The notes beneath the pieces are model-generated. The model was not told the origin of the DNA. It searched no databases and saw nothing but the letters and a program-made list of their open reading frames with translations. This document shows, in pieces, positions 41,941 through 51,064 of a stretch of 64,000 nucleotides of DNA. The translations under genes were made by a program, and so were the position numbers. Origin of the DNA: Marinifilum flexuosum (GTDB lineage: Bacteria; Bacteroidota; Bacteroidia; Bacteroidales; Marinifilaceae); the NCBI RefSeq assembly GCF_003610555.1, contig NZ_RAPQ01000008.1, positions 1,108,490-1,172,489 on the forward strand. Reading direction: 5' to 3'. Numbering within the stretch: position 1 is the stretch's first letter; each line of letters begins with the position of its first letter.

Positions 41941-44775
41941 TCACACATTAAGCTTCTTTTTCTTCTTGAAGTATTTGTTAATGGTCTCCAGTAACTTTTT
42001 TTCATCAAATGGCTTCGCAATAAAGTCATCGCAACCCGCTTCAATACTCTTGTTCTTATCTTCTCTGAAAGCATTTGCCGTTTGTGCAATAATCGGAAGA
42101 TTGTCACGCATTTTCTTAATAGATTGTGTTGCTTCCAAGCCATTGATGTCAGGTAATCGCAAATCCATTAAAACAAGGTTAATGGTAGGATTTCTTAAGC
42201 TCAGTTCTATTGCTTTGTTTCCTGATATGGTATGAAGTATTTTCACTTTTGTAGGCTTTAAAGCTGCTTCGATGTACTTGTAGTTGGTTTCGTCATCTTC
42301 TACTACCAAAATCAATTTATCATCCCATTTGTAATCTTTTTTCTTAGCTGTCTTTTTAATGGGTACATTATCTGTATCTACAGGCTTGTAAGGAATGGTA
42401 AAGAAGAAGGTTGTTCCTTTGTCTTCAACCGTTGCCATTCTTATTTTTCCTCCCATTAATTCTACAAAACCTTTCGAAATGGCCAAGCCAAGACCAGTAC
42501 CACCATATTTACGAGTAAAGGATTCCTCAACCTGACGGAAACGTTCAAAAATAATGTCTTGTTTCTCTTTCTGAATACCAATACCTGTATCCTTTACATA
42601 GAATTCAAGGGAATTGTCCTTTAAAAGTTTATAGCCAAACTCAATGGATCCTGATGAGGTGAATTTAAACGCATTGTTCAGAAGGTTAGAAAGCACCTGT
42701 TTTAGCTTTCTTTCTTCGGTTACTACCAGAGTTTTTTCGTTTGGTAATGATTTAATAACTCTAAATTCAATTTCATCATCAGCAATATTCTCTTTGCTGA
42801 ATTGCATATGCAAATCGTCTAAAATTGAATTAATCGAGCATTGAGTTTCCTTGATAATGGTTTGTCCGGCATCCAGCTTCGAAATATCAAGAATATCATT
42901 AATAATCTTCAATAACTGATTAGAACTCTTGTAAATGATATCTACATATACATTTTGTTGTTCATCAGTTTTTCCAGGCTTTCTAAGCATATCTGCAAAA
43001 CCAATAATCCCATTCATTGGGGTTCTGATTTCGTGTGACATGTTGGCAAGGAATGCAGACTTTAAACGATCACTTTCTTCCGCTTTTTCCTTCGCTTTTA
43101 CCAACTCACTTTGCGTATTAATAATAGGAGTAATATCATTAATGATGATCATGGAAGAGGTATCGAAAGGAACCATGAAAAATTCACAATGCCTCTGTTC
43201 ACCATTTTTAGTATTAATGTGAAATTCTTGTTTCTCAATATCTGTATTGTCCTGCCTTGCTTTTTCAGTAGCTTTTTTCCAAGCTTCAATAACTGTATTT
43301 CTGTATTTTTCGTCAGGATAACATTTTGCATACCAGTCTTCAGAGGTAGGAATGTCATTTAAGTTATATCCAAATTGCTCAATAAACTTATCATTCAGGA
43401 ATTCGATATCTTTATTCTCATCAGTAATTACAATAGGAAGAGGTGATTTGTGAATCATCTTTTTCAACCTGCGTTCGCTCGAAATTATAGCCTGTTGGGC
43501 ATTCTTCCTTTCGGTGATATCACGTGCCGTGGAAAGAATTACATGCTTTCCTTGCAGGGTTACCAACTGGTTTACTGTTTCCATAGGGGTTTTTTTACCA
43601 TACTTGGAAACAAACATTTGTTCGCTGGTAAACTGCTTTTCGCGAGTTAGACGTTTTATCGAATCAACAATGTAATCATCATCTAAATTTTCAATAAAAT
43701 CATGAAGTGTAAGTTGTAATAGTTCTTCGCGAGAATAGCCAAGCAAAATACAAGCTGTATCGTTAGCTTCGATTAATTTTGAAGAACCATCACCTAAATA
43801 TTCGTTTACCAATATGATATCGGTACTTCCGTTTATCAGGTTCCTGTATTTCTCTTCGCTTGTAGCCAGGGCAGTTGTTCTCTCTTTTACCCTTCCTTCC
43901 AGTTTTTCGTTAAAAGATCTTAGCTGTTCCGAGTAATCGTGTATTTCCTGGTATTGTTCACGAATGGTTTGTTCGCCTTTCTCACGCTCCAATATTTCAT
44001 TCTGAAGTTTGGTGTAGGTTTCGGTTAACTCAGTGATAGAATGGCTTAATAAACTCTCTTCACTAATCCTTTTAACAGAACCATGACCTTGGCCTTGATA
44101 AATGGCTTGAGCTTTGTAAATATAATTCTTAATTGGTCGTGAAATACTATCAGAAATTACATAGGTAATAGCAATACAAAACAGTACAATTATCACCGAT
44201 ATAATCGTAAACCAAAATAATGTAGCGTTGTGCATTTCTGACGCTTCCTTATAACTGGAATCAGCTTTGTTTTCAGCAAAATCAGTCAATACTTTGGTTT
44301 TTTCCTTAAGCTTATTCAAATGATTTGCTGCCATGCCATCAACCATTTTCTTTGCTGTAAGTTCTTTACCACTAACTTTTAAATCGATAATTTGGTTTCT
44401 GATATCTTCCCAGTCCATAAAGGCACGGTGAGCTTCACCTACATCTCTTCCATTGCCTAAGAAATTATTGTAGACAATGTCAAATTCATCTTCCACCTTA
44501 AGATGATAAAGATTTATGGTATCAATTGCCTGATCGAACTCCTCTTGAGTGTTAGCAAGTAAGATATCTTTCATTGCACTTTCCATGATTTGAATGTGCG
44601 TATTAATATCCCGAATACTATTGCTTACCGTATAGGTGTGATTATAAATGAATTCAGATTCTGATCGTAGTTTTTTTACCTGGAAAATAGAGAGGACGAA
44701 GAATGATACCGTAAACAGTAGAATAAGTCCGAATCCAGCAAGCACTCTCGTACGAAATTTTAACTTATTAAGCAT
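41941..44775 (-). CDS. Membrane hybrid histidine kinase with four-helix sensor and two PAS domains
   Basis: 944 residues. First helix at about 12-33, a periplasmic four-helix-bundle sensor like that of methyl-accepting proteins (about 34-185), second helix at about 188-210, a HAMP-like segment and coiled coil (215-300). Two PAS domains follow at about 305-425 and 430-555 (LINGSTDIILVNEYLGDG; MIHKSPLPIVITDENKD). HisKA has phospho-His in [16 protein letters not shown]. HATPase_c shows NLLNNAFKFT, DTGIGIQ and [13 protein letters not shown]. The C-terminal receiver has LILVVEDDETN and LVLMDLRLPDING. No cognate regulator lies beside it; output presumably goes through a phosphotransfer partner elsewhere. 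Confidence 0.95.
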   Translation of the reverse strand: MLNKLKFRTRVLAGFGLILLFTVSFFVLSIFQVKKLRSESEFIYNHTYTVSNSIRDINTHIQIMESAMKDILLANTQEEFDQAIDTINLYHLKVEDEFDIVYNNFLGNGRDVGEAHRAFMDWEDIRNQIIDLKVSGKELTAKKMVDGMAANHLNKLKEKTKVLTDFAENKADSSYKEASEMHNATLFWFTIISVIIVLFCIAITYVISDSISRPIKNYIYKAQAIYQGQGHGSVKRISEESLLSHSITELTETYTKLQNEILEREKGEQTIREQYQEIHDYSEQLRSFNEKLEGRVKERTTALATSEEKYRNLINGSTDIILVNEYLGDGSSKLIEANDTACILLGYSREELLQLTLHDFIENLDDDYIVDSIKRLTREKQFTSEQMFVSKYGKKTPMETVNQLVTLQGKHVILSTARDITERKNAQQAIISSERRLKKMIHKSPLPIVITDENKDIEFLNDKFIEQFGYNLNDIPTSEDWYAKCYPDEKYRNTVIEAWKKATEKARQDNTDIEKQEFHINTKNGEQRHCEFFMVPFDTSSMIIINDITPIINTQSELVKAKEKAEESDRLKSAFLANMSHEIRTPMNGIIGFADMLRKPGKTDEQQNVYVDIIYKSSNQLLKIINDILDISKLDAGQTIIKETQCSINSILDDLHMQFSKENIADDEIEFRVIKSLPNEKTLVVTEERKLKQVLSNLLNNAFKFTSSGSIEFGYKLLKDNSLEFYVKDTGIGIQKEKQDIIFERFRQVEESFTRKYGGTGLGLAISKGFVELMGGKIRMATVEDKGTTFFFTIPYKPVDTDNVPIKKTAKKKDYKWDDKLILVVEDDETNYKYIEAALKPTKVKILHTISGNKAIELSLRNPTINLVLMDLRLPDINGLEATQSIKKMRDNLPIIAQTANAFREDKNKSIEAGCDDFIAKPFDEKKLLETINKYFKKKKKLNV

Positions 44776-44923
44776 TTAGCTTCGCCTGTATTTAGTGTGT
44801 AATTAGTGGTTGATTTTGGTCACATTTAGGTGACTTTCATTCCTAAGTTAGTTATTCTTATGGATTTACACAAGATTTTTGACAAAGGTGCTATTATTGC
44901 TTACGTAGAGGGGAATTTATACA

Positions 44924-44951
44924 ACAAAAAAAGCAGCTCAAAATGAGCTGC
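44924..44951 (-). terminator. rnf operon terminator
   Basis: GCAGCTC-AAAAT-GAGCTGC (44933-44951), perfect 7-bp stem, followed on the minus strand by seven T residues. 30 bp after the rnfA stop. Confidence 0.92.
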
Positions 44952-44980
44952 CTATGAAATATAATCAAATGTATTTTGAT

Positions 44981-45553
44981 TTATACGATTCCAGAGAATC
45001 CCATAAAAGCCATTGCAAGTAATCCGGCAACAATAAGAGCGGCTGGAGTTCCTTTAATTCCTTTAGGTAATTCTATCATATCAAGGTGTTCACGTAGTCC
45101 AGCAAATAATACCAATGCTAGCCCAAAACCAATTGCTGATGCTCCAGAGAATACAACAGCTTCGAGCAAATCGTAATCTTTCTGAATGGTCATGATTGCA
45201 ACCCCTAAAATTGCACAGTTAGTCGTGATTAATGGAAGGAATACTCCCAAAGCCTGATATAATGCAGGACTTACTTTCTTCAAAATAATTTCTACCAACT
45301 GTACCAATGAAGCAATTACCAAGATAAAGGTGATGGTTTGCATGAATCCAATATTATAAGGATTCAAGATATAGTTCTGAATTAAGTAGGTTACGATAGT
45401 AGCCAAAACCATTACAAAGGTTACAGCCCCTGTCATACCTACAGCGGTAGATACTTTTTTCGAAACTCCCAGGAAAGGACAAATTCCAAGGAATTGCATC
45501 AATACTACATTATTTACAAATATAGCTGATATAATAATTACAATAAATTCCAT
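44981..45553 (-). CDS. rnfA: Rnf electron-transport complex subunit A
   Basis: 190-residue membrane subunit of the ferredoxin:NAD+ oxidoreductase that couples electron flow to Na+ or H+ export. Six helices. Family signature [20 protein letters not shown] near the N-terminus and [13 protein letters not shown] at about 108-120 (Cys of the membrane iron site shared with RnfE). Last gene of the operon; preceded by a clear Shine-Dalgarno AAGGAGG 6 bases before the ATG. Confidence 0.97.
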   Translation of the reverse strand: MEFIVIIISAIFVNNVVLMQFLGICPFLGVSKKVSTAVGMTGAVTFVMVLATIVTYLIQNYILNPYNIGFMQTITFILVIASLVQLVEIILKKVSPALYQALGVFLPLITTNCAILGVAIMTIQKDYDLLEAVVFSGASAIGFGLALVLFAGLREHLDMIELPKGIKGTPAALIVAGLLAMAFMGFSGIV

Positions 45554-45564
45554 CGTTTTCCTCC

Positions 45565-46149
45565 TTATGCTTTTCTCAGTTTGTTAATAAATGCAATTAA
45601 GTATCCCAAGGCAATAAATGCACCCGGAGCCAATACAAAAATCAACATTCCATAATTCTCGCTAAAAATGGTGATGCCAAACATTTTTCCTGAACCGAAA
45701 AACTCACGAACAGCACCCAACATGGTTAAAGCCATCGCAAAACCTAGTCCCATACTTAATCCATCAATAATAGAAGGAACCAACTTGTTTTTAGATGCAA
45801 ATGCTTCGGCACGTCCCAATACTACACAATTTACTACAATCAGAGGAATAAATACACCCAATTGTTCGTGCAGAGCAGGTACGTAACCAGCCATTACCAA
45901 ATCAACCATTGTTACGAAAGAAGCAATGATCACAATAAATGATGGAATCTTTACTTTATCAGGGATTTGAGAGCTAACCAATGAGATTACAAGGTTTGAC
46001 ATGATTAGTACGAAAGTTGTAGCTAATCCCATACCCAATCCGTTAATTGCAGAAGAGGTTACTCCAAGTGCAGGACACATACCCAACAATAGAGTAAAAA
46101 CAGCATTCTCTTTAAAAAAACCTTTTAAGAAATTTTCTTTGTTTGTCAT
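45565..46149 (-). CDS. rnfE: Rnf electron-transport complex subunit E
   Basis: 194-residue membrane subunit homologous to RnfA, with six helices in opposite topology. Signature [19 protein letters not shown] and [21 protein letters not shown]. The two conserved Cys segments match those of RnfA and are known to hold an intramembrane iron-sulfur cluster. Its ATG overlaps the rnfG stop by one base (TAATG), with AAGGAGG about 10 bases upstream. Confidence 0.97.
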   Translation of the reverse strand: MTNKENFLKGFFKENAVFTLLLGMCPALGVTSSAINGLGMGLATTFVLIMSNLVISLVSSQIPDKVKIPSFIVIIASFVTMVDLVMAGYVPALHEQLGVFIPLIVVNCVVLGRAEAFASKNKLVPSIIDGLSMGLGFAMALTMLGAVREFFGSGKMFGITIFSENYGMLIFVLAPGAFIALGYLIAFINKLRKA

Positions 46150-46757
46150 TACTTGGTTCCTCCTTCCATTTTTTTGTTATACTCATTGTAAGCAGTCTGA
46201 ACAGCCTCTAAGAAAGCTCTGGAACTGATTGTTGCTGCAGTAATTGCATCAACTTCACCACCATCTTTGCTAACAGTTAGGTTTGCTGTTCCAGGATTTT
46301 TGCCCAAAATGCTACACTTGGCTTTAGTTGGATCGGTAGTTTTAAACCAAGGTTCCATTTTTGTACCCAAACCAGGTGTTTCTTTGTGTTCCAATACTGA
46401 ATAGTTGTTGATTGTTCCATCAGGTTTAAAACCAACCATAATCCAAATATATCCGGAGAATCCGTTTGTGGTAAATGTTTTTACTGCAGTACCAACCAAT
46501 TCTCCCCCTTTTTTGGCAGGATAGAATTCCAAAAGATCACCTGTAGGCATCTCAACAGAATACATTTCTTCACTTGGATTATTATCAAATTCAGGAACAA
46601 CTTCCTTAATGGCTTTTAATTTCTTAGCCAATTTAGCAGCAGCGATAGGTTCTTTGGTTAACTCGTAAAGTCCACCCAATGCAGCTGAGGCAACTAGTGT
46701 TACGATGAATAACACCAGAACCATATTTATAAATGTAGATTCTTTTTTACCAGCCAT
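46149..46757 (-). CDS. rnfG: Rnf electron-transport complex subunit G (covalent FMN)
   Basis: 202 residues. One N-terminal helix (about 10-30), periplasmic FMN domain. The flavinylation motif at the C-terminal part reads DAITAATISSRAF, with the acceptor Thr retained but the usual TGAT Gly replaced by Ala. GFSGYIWIMVGFKPDG and HKETPGLGTKM are typical RnfG stretches. It passes electrons between RnfD/RnfB-side carriers in the complex. Starts 2 bp after rnfD. Confidence 0.95.
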   Translation of the reverse strand: MAGKKESTFINMVLVLFIVTLVASAALGGLYELTKEPIAAAKLAKKLKAIKEVVPEFDNNPSEEMYSVEMPTGDLLEFYPAKKGGELVGTAVKTFTTNGFSGYIWIMVGFKPDGTINNYSVLEHKETPGLGTKMEPWFKTTDPTKAKCSILGKNPGTANLTVSKDGGEVDAITAATISSRAFLEAVQTAYNEYNKKMEGGTK

Positions 46758-46759
46758 GA

Positions 46760-47755
46760 TTATTTCCTTTTTTCGCCGAAACGCTTAGGTTTAACATACA
46801 CGTTAATTAGTGGCACAAATGCATTCATAATAAGAATGGCAAATGAAACTCCTTCAGGATATGCTCCAAATACACGGATCACTACAGTAAGGACACCGAT
46901 TCCCACACCGTAGATGATCATTCCTTTGTTAGACATTGGAGAAGTAACATAGTCGGTTGCCATGAAAATAGCACCCAATAACAAACCTCCTGTCAAAATA
47001 TGGAATACAGGCCCAGCATAAGCTTCTGGATCTGCCATGTGAAGAATTCCAGTTAAGATAGCAACAGAACCAATCACAGCAACAGGAATGTGCCAAGTAA
47101 TGATCTTACGGATCAACATATAAATTAATCCAAGAACTAAGGCAGCTCCTGCAATTTCACCCATTGAACCTCCCATATTCCCAAGGAACATGTCCATGTT
47201 TGAAGGAATCTTGTCCATTAGTGATGAAAGAGATTGACCGCTTTTCAATCCTTCCTTAATGATGGCAAGAGGCGTAGCTCCGGTTTCCACATCAATATAT
47301 CCACTGGTTAAACCTTTAGACACTGGCCAACTGGTCATTTGAACAGGGAAGGAAATTAATAGGAATACACGACCAACCAAAGCAGGGTTGAATACGTTGT
47401 TTCCTAATCCTCCAAATGTCATTTTACCAATACCAATTGCAACCAAGGCTCCAATCATGATGATCCAGATTGGAAGGTTAGATGGTACGTTAAAAGCCAA
47501 AAGAATACCAGTGATAAGGGCAGAACCATCGTTAATGGTAACTTCTGTCTTTAGAATGTATTTTTGAATTAAGAATTCGAATAAGTAACATGATGCTACG
47601 GCGGTTAGGGTTACAACTAGTGCACCTAATCCAAAGTAAAAGAACGAAAATAGCAGCGCCGGAAGCATCGCAAATACCACACCATACATGTTTTTCTGTA
47701 TGGAATCTCCACTATGAACATGCGGAGATGGTGCGACAAGTACTTTGGTGTTCAT
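46760..47755 (-). CDS. rnfD: Rnf electron-transport complex subunit D (covalent FMN)
   Basis: 331 residues, about nine to ten membrane helices of the NqrB/RnfD family. Periplasmic flavin-attachment Thr in VETGATPLAI (about 179-188). PSPHVHSGDSIQKNMYGVV near the N-terminus and TGGLLLGAIFMATDYVTSPMS in the last third are family signatures. It starts 72 bp after rnfC, the widest gap in the operon, which contains an 11-bp inverted repeat. Confidence 0.97.
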   Translation of the reverse strand: MNTKVLVAPSPHVHSGDSIQKNMYGVVFAMLPALLFSFFYFGLGALVVTLTAVASCYLFEFLIQKYILKTEVTINDGSALITGILLAFNVPSNLPIWIIMIGALVAIGIGKMTFGGLGNNVFNPALVGRVFLLISFPVQMTSWPVSKGLTSGYIDVETGATPLAIIKEGLKSGQSLSSLMDKIPSNMDMFLGNMGGSMGEIAGAALVLGLIYMLIRKIITWHIPVAVIGSVAILTGILHMADPEAYAGPVFHILTGGLLLGAIFMATDYVTSPMSNKGMIIYGVGIGVLTVVIRVFGAYPEGVSFAILIMNAFVPLINVYVKPKRFGEKRK

Positions 47756-47790
47756 ATCTATTTGTTAATTAGTTAATTTTTAATTTGGTA

Positions 47791-47815
47791 AATGAATGAT
47801 TATTAATCACTCATT
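47791..47815 (-). other. Intra-operon hairpin between rnfC and rnfD
   Basis: AATGAATGATT-ATT-AATCACTCATT: ten of eleven pairs, loop of three, no T-run after it. May stabilise or mark processing of the rnf mRNA; too weak for a terminator. Confidence 0.45.
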
Positions 47816-47827
47816 GTGAATTGCTAA

Positions 47828-49156
47828 TTATTTGCGTGCTCTCATGATTTGGGCTACTTTACCCTTTCCTAATCGGATGTAATCCAATAGAGGACGGTGA
47901 GCAGGACAAGTGAAACTACAAGAACCACATTCGATACAATCCATTACTGCATCTTTTTCTAAGCGCTCGTAATCTTTTTTATCAGCACATACCATTAGCA
48001 AGTATGGTTCAAGTCCCATTGGACAAACAGAAACACACTTACCACAACGGATACAAGCTTTGGTAGCTTTACGAGCAGTTTCTTCTTTAGGAAGAAGCAA
48101 TAATCCAGAACTACCTTTAGTCAATGGCACATCAATACTTGATAATGCTTTACCCATCATTGGACCACCACCTACAATTTTACCAGTATCTTCAGGCATG
48201 CCACCTGCAGCTTCGATAATATCTTTTACTGGGGTACCAATACGGAACATCCAGTTTGAAGGGTTCTTCAATGATTTACCAGTAACAGTTGCAACTCGTT
48301 CAAATAAAGGTTTGTTTTTCTGAACTGCCTCATAAACTGCATAAGCAGTACCAACATTCTGAACAACGGCACCAACTTCAATGGGTAGAGCTCCTGATGG
48401 AACTTCACGCTTGATGGTAGCAGAAATTAATTGCTTTTCACCACCTTGAGGGTATTGTGTTTTTAATGGACAAATCTCAATTCCATTATAGTTTGCAGCA
48501 AGTTTTGTAAGGTGAGCAATGGCATCTGGTTTGTTATTCTCAATACCGATAATGGCTTTGTTTACCTCAAGAGCTTTCATTAAGATTTGAGTACCAACCA
48601 ATACCTCATCACCTTTTTCCAACATGATTCTGTGGTCAGAGGTTAGGTAAGGTTCACACTCAACAGCATTAATGATTAAAACCTCTGCAGTTTTTCCTGG
48701 AGGAACTGAAAGTTTAACATGAGCAGGGAAAGTAGCACCACCCAAACCAACGATACCAGCATCGCCAACTTGTTTGATAATTTCTTCTTTACTTGCTTTG
48801 ATATCTTTTACCAATTCTTCGCTTCGGTCGATATGCTCTAACCACTCATCTCCATCAACTTTAATGATGATAGAGGTTCTGCGGAAACCACTAGCATCCA
48901 TGATATCATCTAGCTTGAATACAGCTCCTGATACAGAAGAGTGAATATTTGCAGATACAAATCCTGAAGATTTGGCAATAAGTTGTCCTACTTTAACTTC
49001 GTCGCCTTTTTTAACGATTGCCGTAGCAGGAGCACCAATATGTTGTGAAATTGGAATGCTAACCATTTGGGGTATTGGCAATGCCTGGATTGCGCTTTCA
49101 GCAGATAGTTTGTTTTCTGCTGGATGAATACCTCCTATAGAAAATGTTTTTAACAC
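47828..49156 (-). CDS. rnfC: Rnf electron-transport complex subunit C
   Basis: 442 residues, peripheral NADH-side subunit. N-terminal lipoyl-like domain, then FMN/NADH-binding domain with GLGGATFPAHVKL (about 137-149) and the Nqo1-type INAVECEPYLTSDHR. An SLBB-like part follows, then two [4Fe-4S] motifs at about 368-420 (CIRCGKCVSVCPMGLEP and CIECGSCSFTCPAHRP). The start codon is GTG at 49156, supported by AGGAGG seven bases upstream. Starts 15 bp after rnfB. Confidence 0.97.
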   Translation of the reverse strand: MLKTFSIGGIHPAENKLSAESAIQALPIPQMVSIPISQHIGAPATAIVKKGDEVKVGQLIAKSSGFVSANIHSSVSGAVFKLDDIMDASGFRRTSIIIKVDGDEWLEHIDRSEELVKDIKASKEEIIKQVGDAGIVGLGGATFPAHVKLSVPPGKTAEVLIINAVECEPYLTSDHRIMLEKGDEVLVGTQILMKALEVNKAIIGIENNKPDAIAHLTKLAANYNGIEICPLKTQYPQGGEKQLISATIKREVPSGALPIEVGAVVQNVGTAYAVYEAVQKNKPLFERVATVTGKSLKNPSNWMFRIGTPVKDIIEAAGGMPEDTGKIVGGGPMMGKALSSIDVPLTKGSSGLLLLPKEETARKATKACIRCGKCVSVCPMGLEPYLLMVCADKKDYERLEKDAVMDCIECGSCSFTCPAHRPLLDYIRLGKGKVAQIMRARK

Positions 49157-49171
49157 TGATTATCCTCCTAT

Positions 49172-50122
49172 TTATTTGTTATCAGATGTTTCTTCTTTCG
49201 AATCGTTTGCTTTTGGCTCAGCTTTAGGAGCATCTTTAACTTCCGTTTTAGCAGTTGCAGGTTTTACTGTTTTTGCATCAGGTTTTGCAGCAGGCTTCTC
49301 TTTACGAGGAGGGAAGTTTAATTCATGTATTGCATTAGTAGGACAAACTACTACACATTTTCTACACAATTTACATTTGTTGTAGTCGATGTAAGCAAGG
49401 TTGTTTTCTACTGTAATTGCATCGAAAGGACATTCTTTCTCACATTTGCGACAACCAATACATGCAACATTACAAGCTTTTTTCGCAACTGCACCTTTGT
49501 CCTTGTTTACACAAGACACAAAAATACGACGGCTTTTAGGGCCTTTTTTGCGAAGCTCAATAATGTTATTAGGACAAGCTTTAACACAAGCACCACAAGA
49601 AACACACTTGTCTTCAATAATAACAGGAAGACCTGTTTCTTCGTCCATGTACATTGCATCGAAATTACATGCTTCAACACATTCGCCTAGACCTAGACAT
49701 CCGTGCTGACAACCAGTTTCACCACTGTAAAGTGATGCAGCAATGGAACAGGAAGCTGCTCCATCGTACTGATTTGTTTTCGGACGGTTCTCGCAAGTTC
49801 CGTTACAACGTACAACAGCAACAGTTGGGTCTGCTGCTTTAACTTCGTGTCCTAAAAGGGCACCTACATGTGACATTACTGCTGCTCCACCAACAGGGCA
49901 GTTGAAGTTTGAGATGTCGTCGGCTTTTACCAATGCTTCGGCAAAACCCCTACAACCCGGATAACCACAACCCCCGCAGTTTGCTGCAGGCAATGCTTCT
50001 TCAACCTCGTCAATTCGAGGATCTTCGTACACTTTGAATTTTTGGGCTACAAAATACAGGATAATTGCTGCTGTAACACCAATCGCACACAAAGCCAGAA
50101 TAGTGATAGCTATAATGCTCAT
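49172..50122 (-). CDS. rnfB: Rnf electron-transport complex subunit B (ferredoxin-like)
   Basis: 316 residues. N-terminal membrane helix (about 5-25). The Fe-S domain has CGGCGYPGCRGF plus a fourth Cys in NFNCPVGG (about 49-78). Several [4Fe-4S] ferredoxin motifs follow, including CVSCGACVKACPNNII, CIGCRKCEKECPFDAI and CKLCRKCVVVCPTNAI. It accepts electrons from reduced ferredoxin. The last about 45 residues are a Lys/Ala/Pro-rich tail (repeated EKPAAKPDAK, KTEVKDAPKAEPK), longer than in many homologues. Starts 4 bp after the RseC-like gene. Confidence 0.97.
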   Translation of the reverse strand: MSIIAITILALCAIGVTAAIILYFVAQKFKVYEDPRIDEVEEALPAANCGGCGYPGCRGFAEALVKADDISNFNCPVGGAAVMSHVGALLGHEVKAADPTVAVVRCNGTCENRPKTNQYDGAASCSIAASLYSGETGCQHGCLGLGECVEACNFDAMYMDEETGLPVIIEDKCVSCGACVKACPNNIIELRKKGPKSRRIFVSCVNKDKGAVAKKACNVACIGCRKCEKECPFDAITVENNLAYIDYNKCKLCRKCVVVCPTNAIHELNFPPRKEKPAAKPDAKTVKPATAKTEVKDAPKAEPKANDSKEETSDNK

Positions 50123-50126
50123 AGAA

Positions 50127-50555
50127 TTAAATGTTTACGATTTTTTCTATTGTAAATGAAAACGTTTTCTTTAAACGTCCTTTAAAAAAGGACAATATGA
50201 TATAATAAGGTGGTAAAACTGCCAATGATAGTAAACCACTTATTAGTTCGTTGTTAGTAATTGATGTTGCTATAAAAAGAACAAGTAACACAAGAATAAA
50301 CGGGAGTACATATGCCAACATTAATGCAAACCAGCCTAAGGATTCGCGATAAGTTAATTTGACTTTTTCTCCTACTGAATACTTGTTGCTAAAATCAATA
50401 ACATCAATTGATTTTTCCTTCATGTCAGACATTGTACATGCTCCTTTAGCATGACAACCTGCACAAGCCGAAACATTAACAATTCCGACTGTAATCTTAC
50501 CATCCTTTATTTCCAGGATAGTCCCCTCATGATCAATTTGTTTGGGAGTACTCAT
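50127..50555 (-). CDS. RseC/MucC-family protein, first gene of the rnf operon
   Basis: 142 residues. The Cys-rich N-terminal domain with CAGCHAKGACTMSD (about 31-44) is the positive SoxR-reducer family signature, followed by two membrane helices at about 73-93 and 100-118. In enterobacteria RseC works with Rsx (the Rnf homologue) in reducing SoxR; in Bacteroidota it is regularly the first gene of rnf and probably helps assemble or tune the complex (inference). Start at ATG 50555 with an AAGGGGC SD-like stretch. Confidence 0.92.
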   Translation of the reverse strand: MSTPKQIDHEGTILEIKDGKITVGIVNVSACAGCHAKGACTMSDMKEKSIDVIDFSNKYSVGEKVKLTYRESLGWFALMLAYVLPFILVLLVLFIATSITNNELISGLLSLAVLPPYYIILSFFKGRLKKTFSFTIEKIVNI

Positions 50556-51064
50556 GATTTAGCCCCTTTTTATTTAATGTATGTGTTTGTTTGCTGTATA
50601 TCAGCACCTTTTAATAGGTATGTTATTTAACACATGGCAACAAAATTAACACTTTAGGTCACATTCCATCCTGAAAAAGTCTATTTATAGCGTGTTTAAA
50701 TAGAGGGACTTCCTTGCTTTTGTAATGTAGAGATTACAATTTTTCATGTATCTATATTGAATACAGTTAGTTTGGGCTATTCAAGAAAAAAATCGCTAAT
50801 TTTTGTATTTTCTGCAAACGAGATAATTTAGATTGCTTTTAGATAATGAATGCTTGAGTGAAGGCTGTGGAACAACAGGAGTCGAGGAATGTGAATTTTC
50901 ATGCAGAATTAAATTGAACCACAAAGAGACTTTCCCCTTTTTTGAATTCCTAATTTTGATAAGAGTGTATTACCTGTAAAGTGTTAAAAAATAAACTTTA
51001 CATATGATTATTGTAAAGGAGCTTGTATTAATTGGAGTATAGAACCTGTATTTTACAGTATCTA
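50556..51064. other. Intergenic DNA upstream of the rnf operon
   Basis: No gene visible. On the minus strand TAATTTTG (50648-50641) is a possible -7 element for the rnf operon without an evident -33. An inverted repeat TTGTAAT-GTAGAG-ATTACAA lies at 50720-50739, followed by a short T-run. Confidence 0.45.

Noticed and set aside
49325-49709. Two overlapping ORFs antisense to rnfB
   Set aside because: Thr/Phe/Cys-rich shadows of the ferredoxin Cys codons on the opposite strand.
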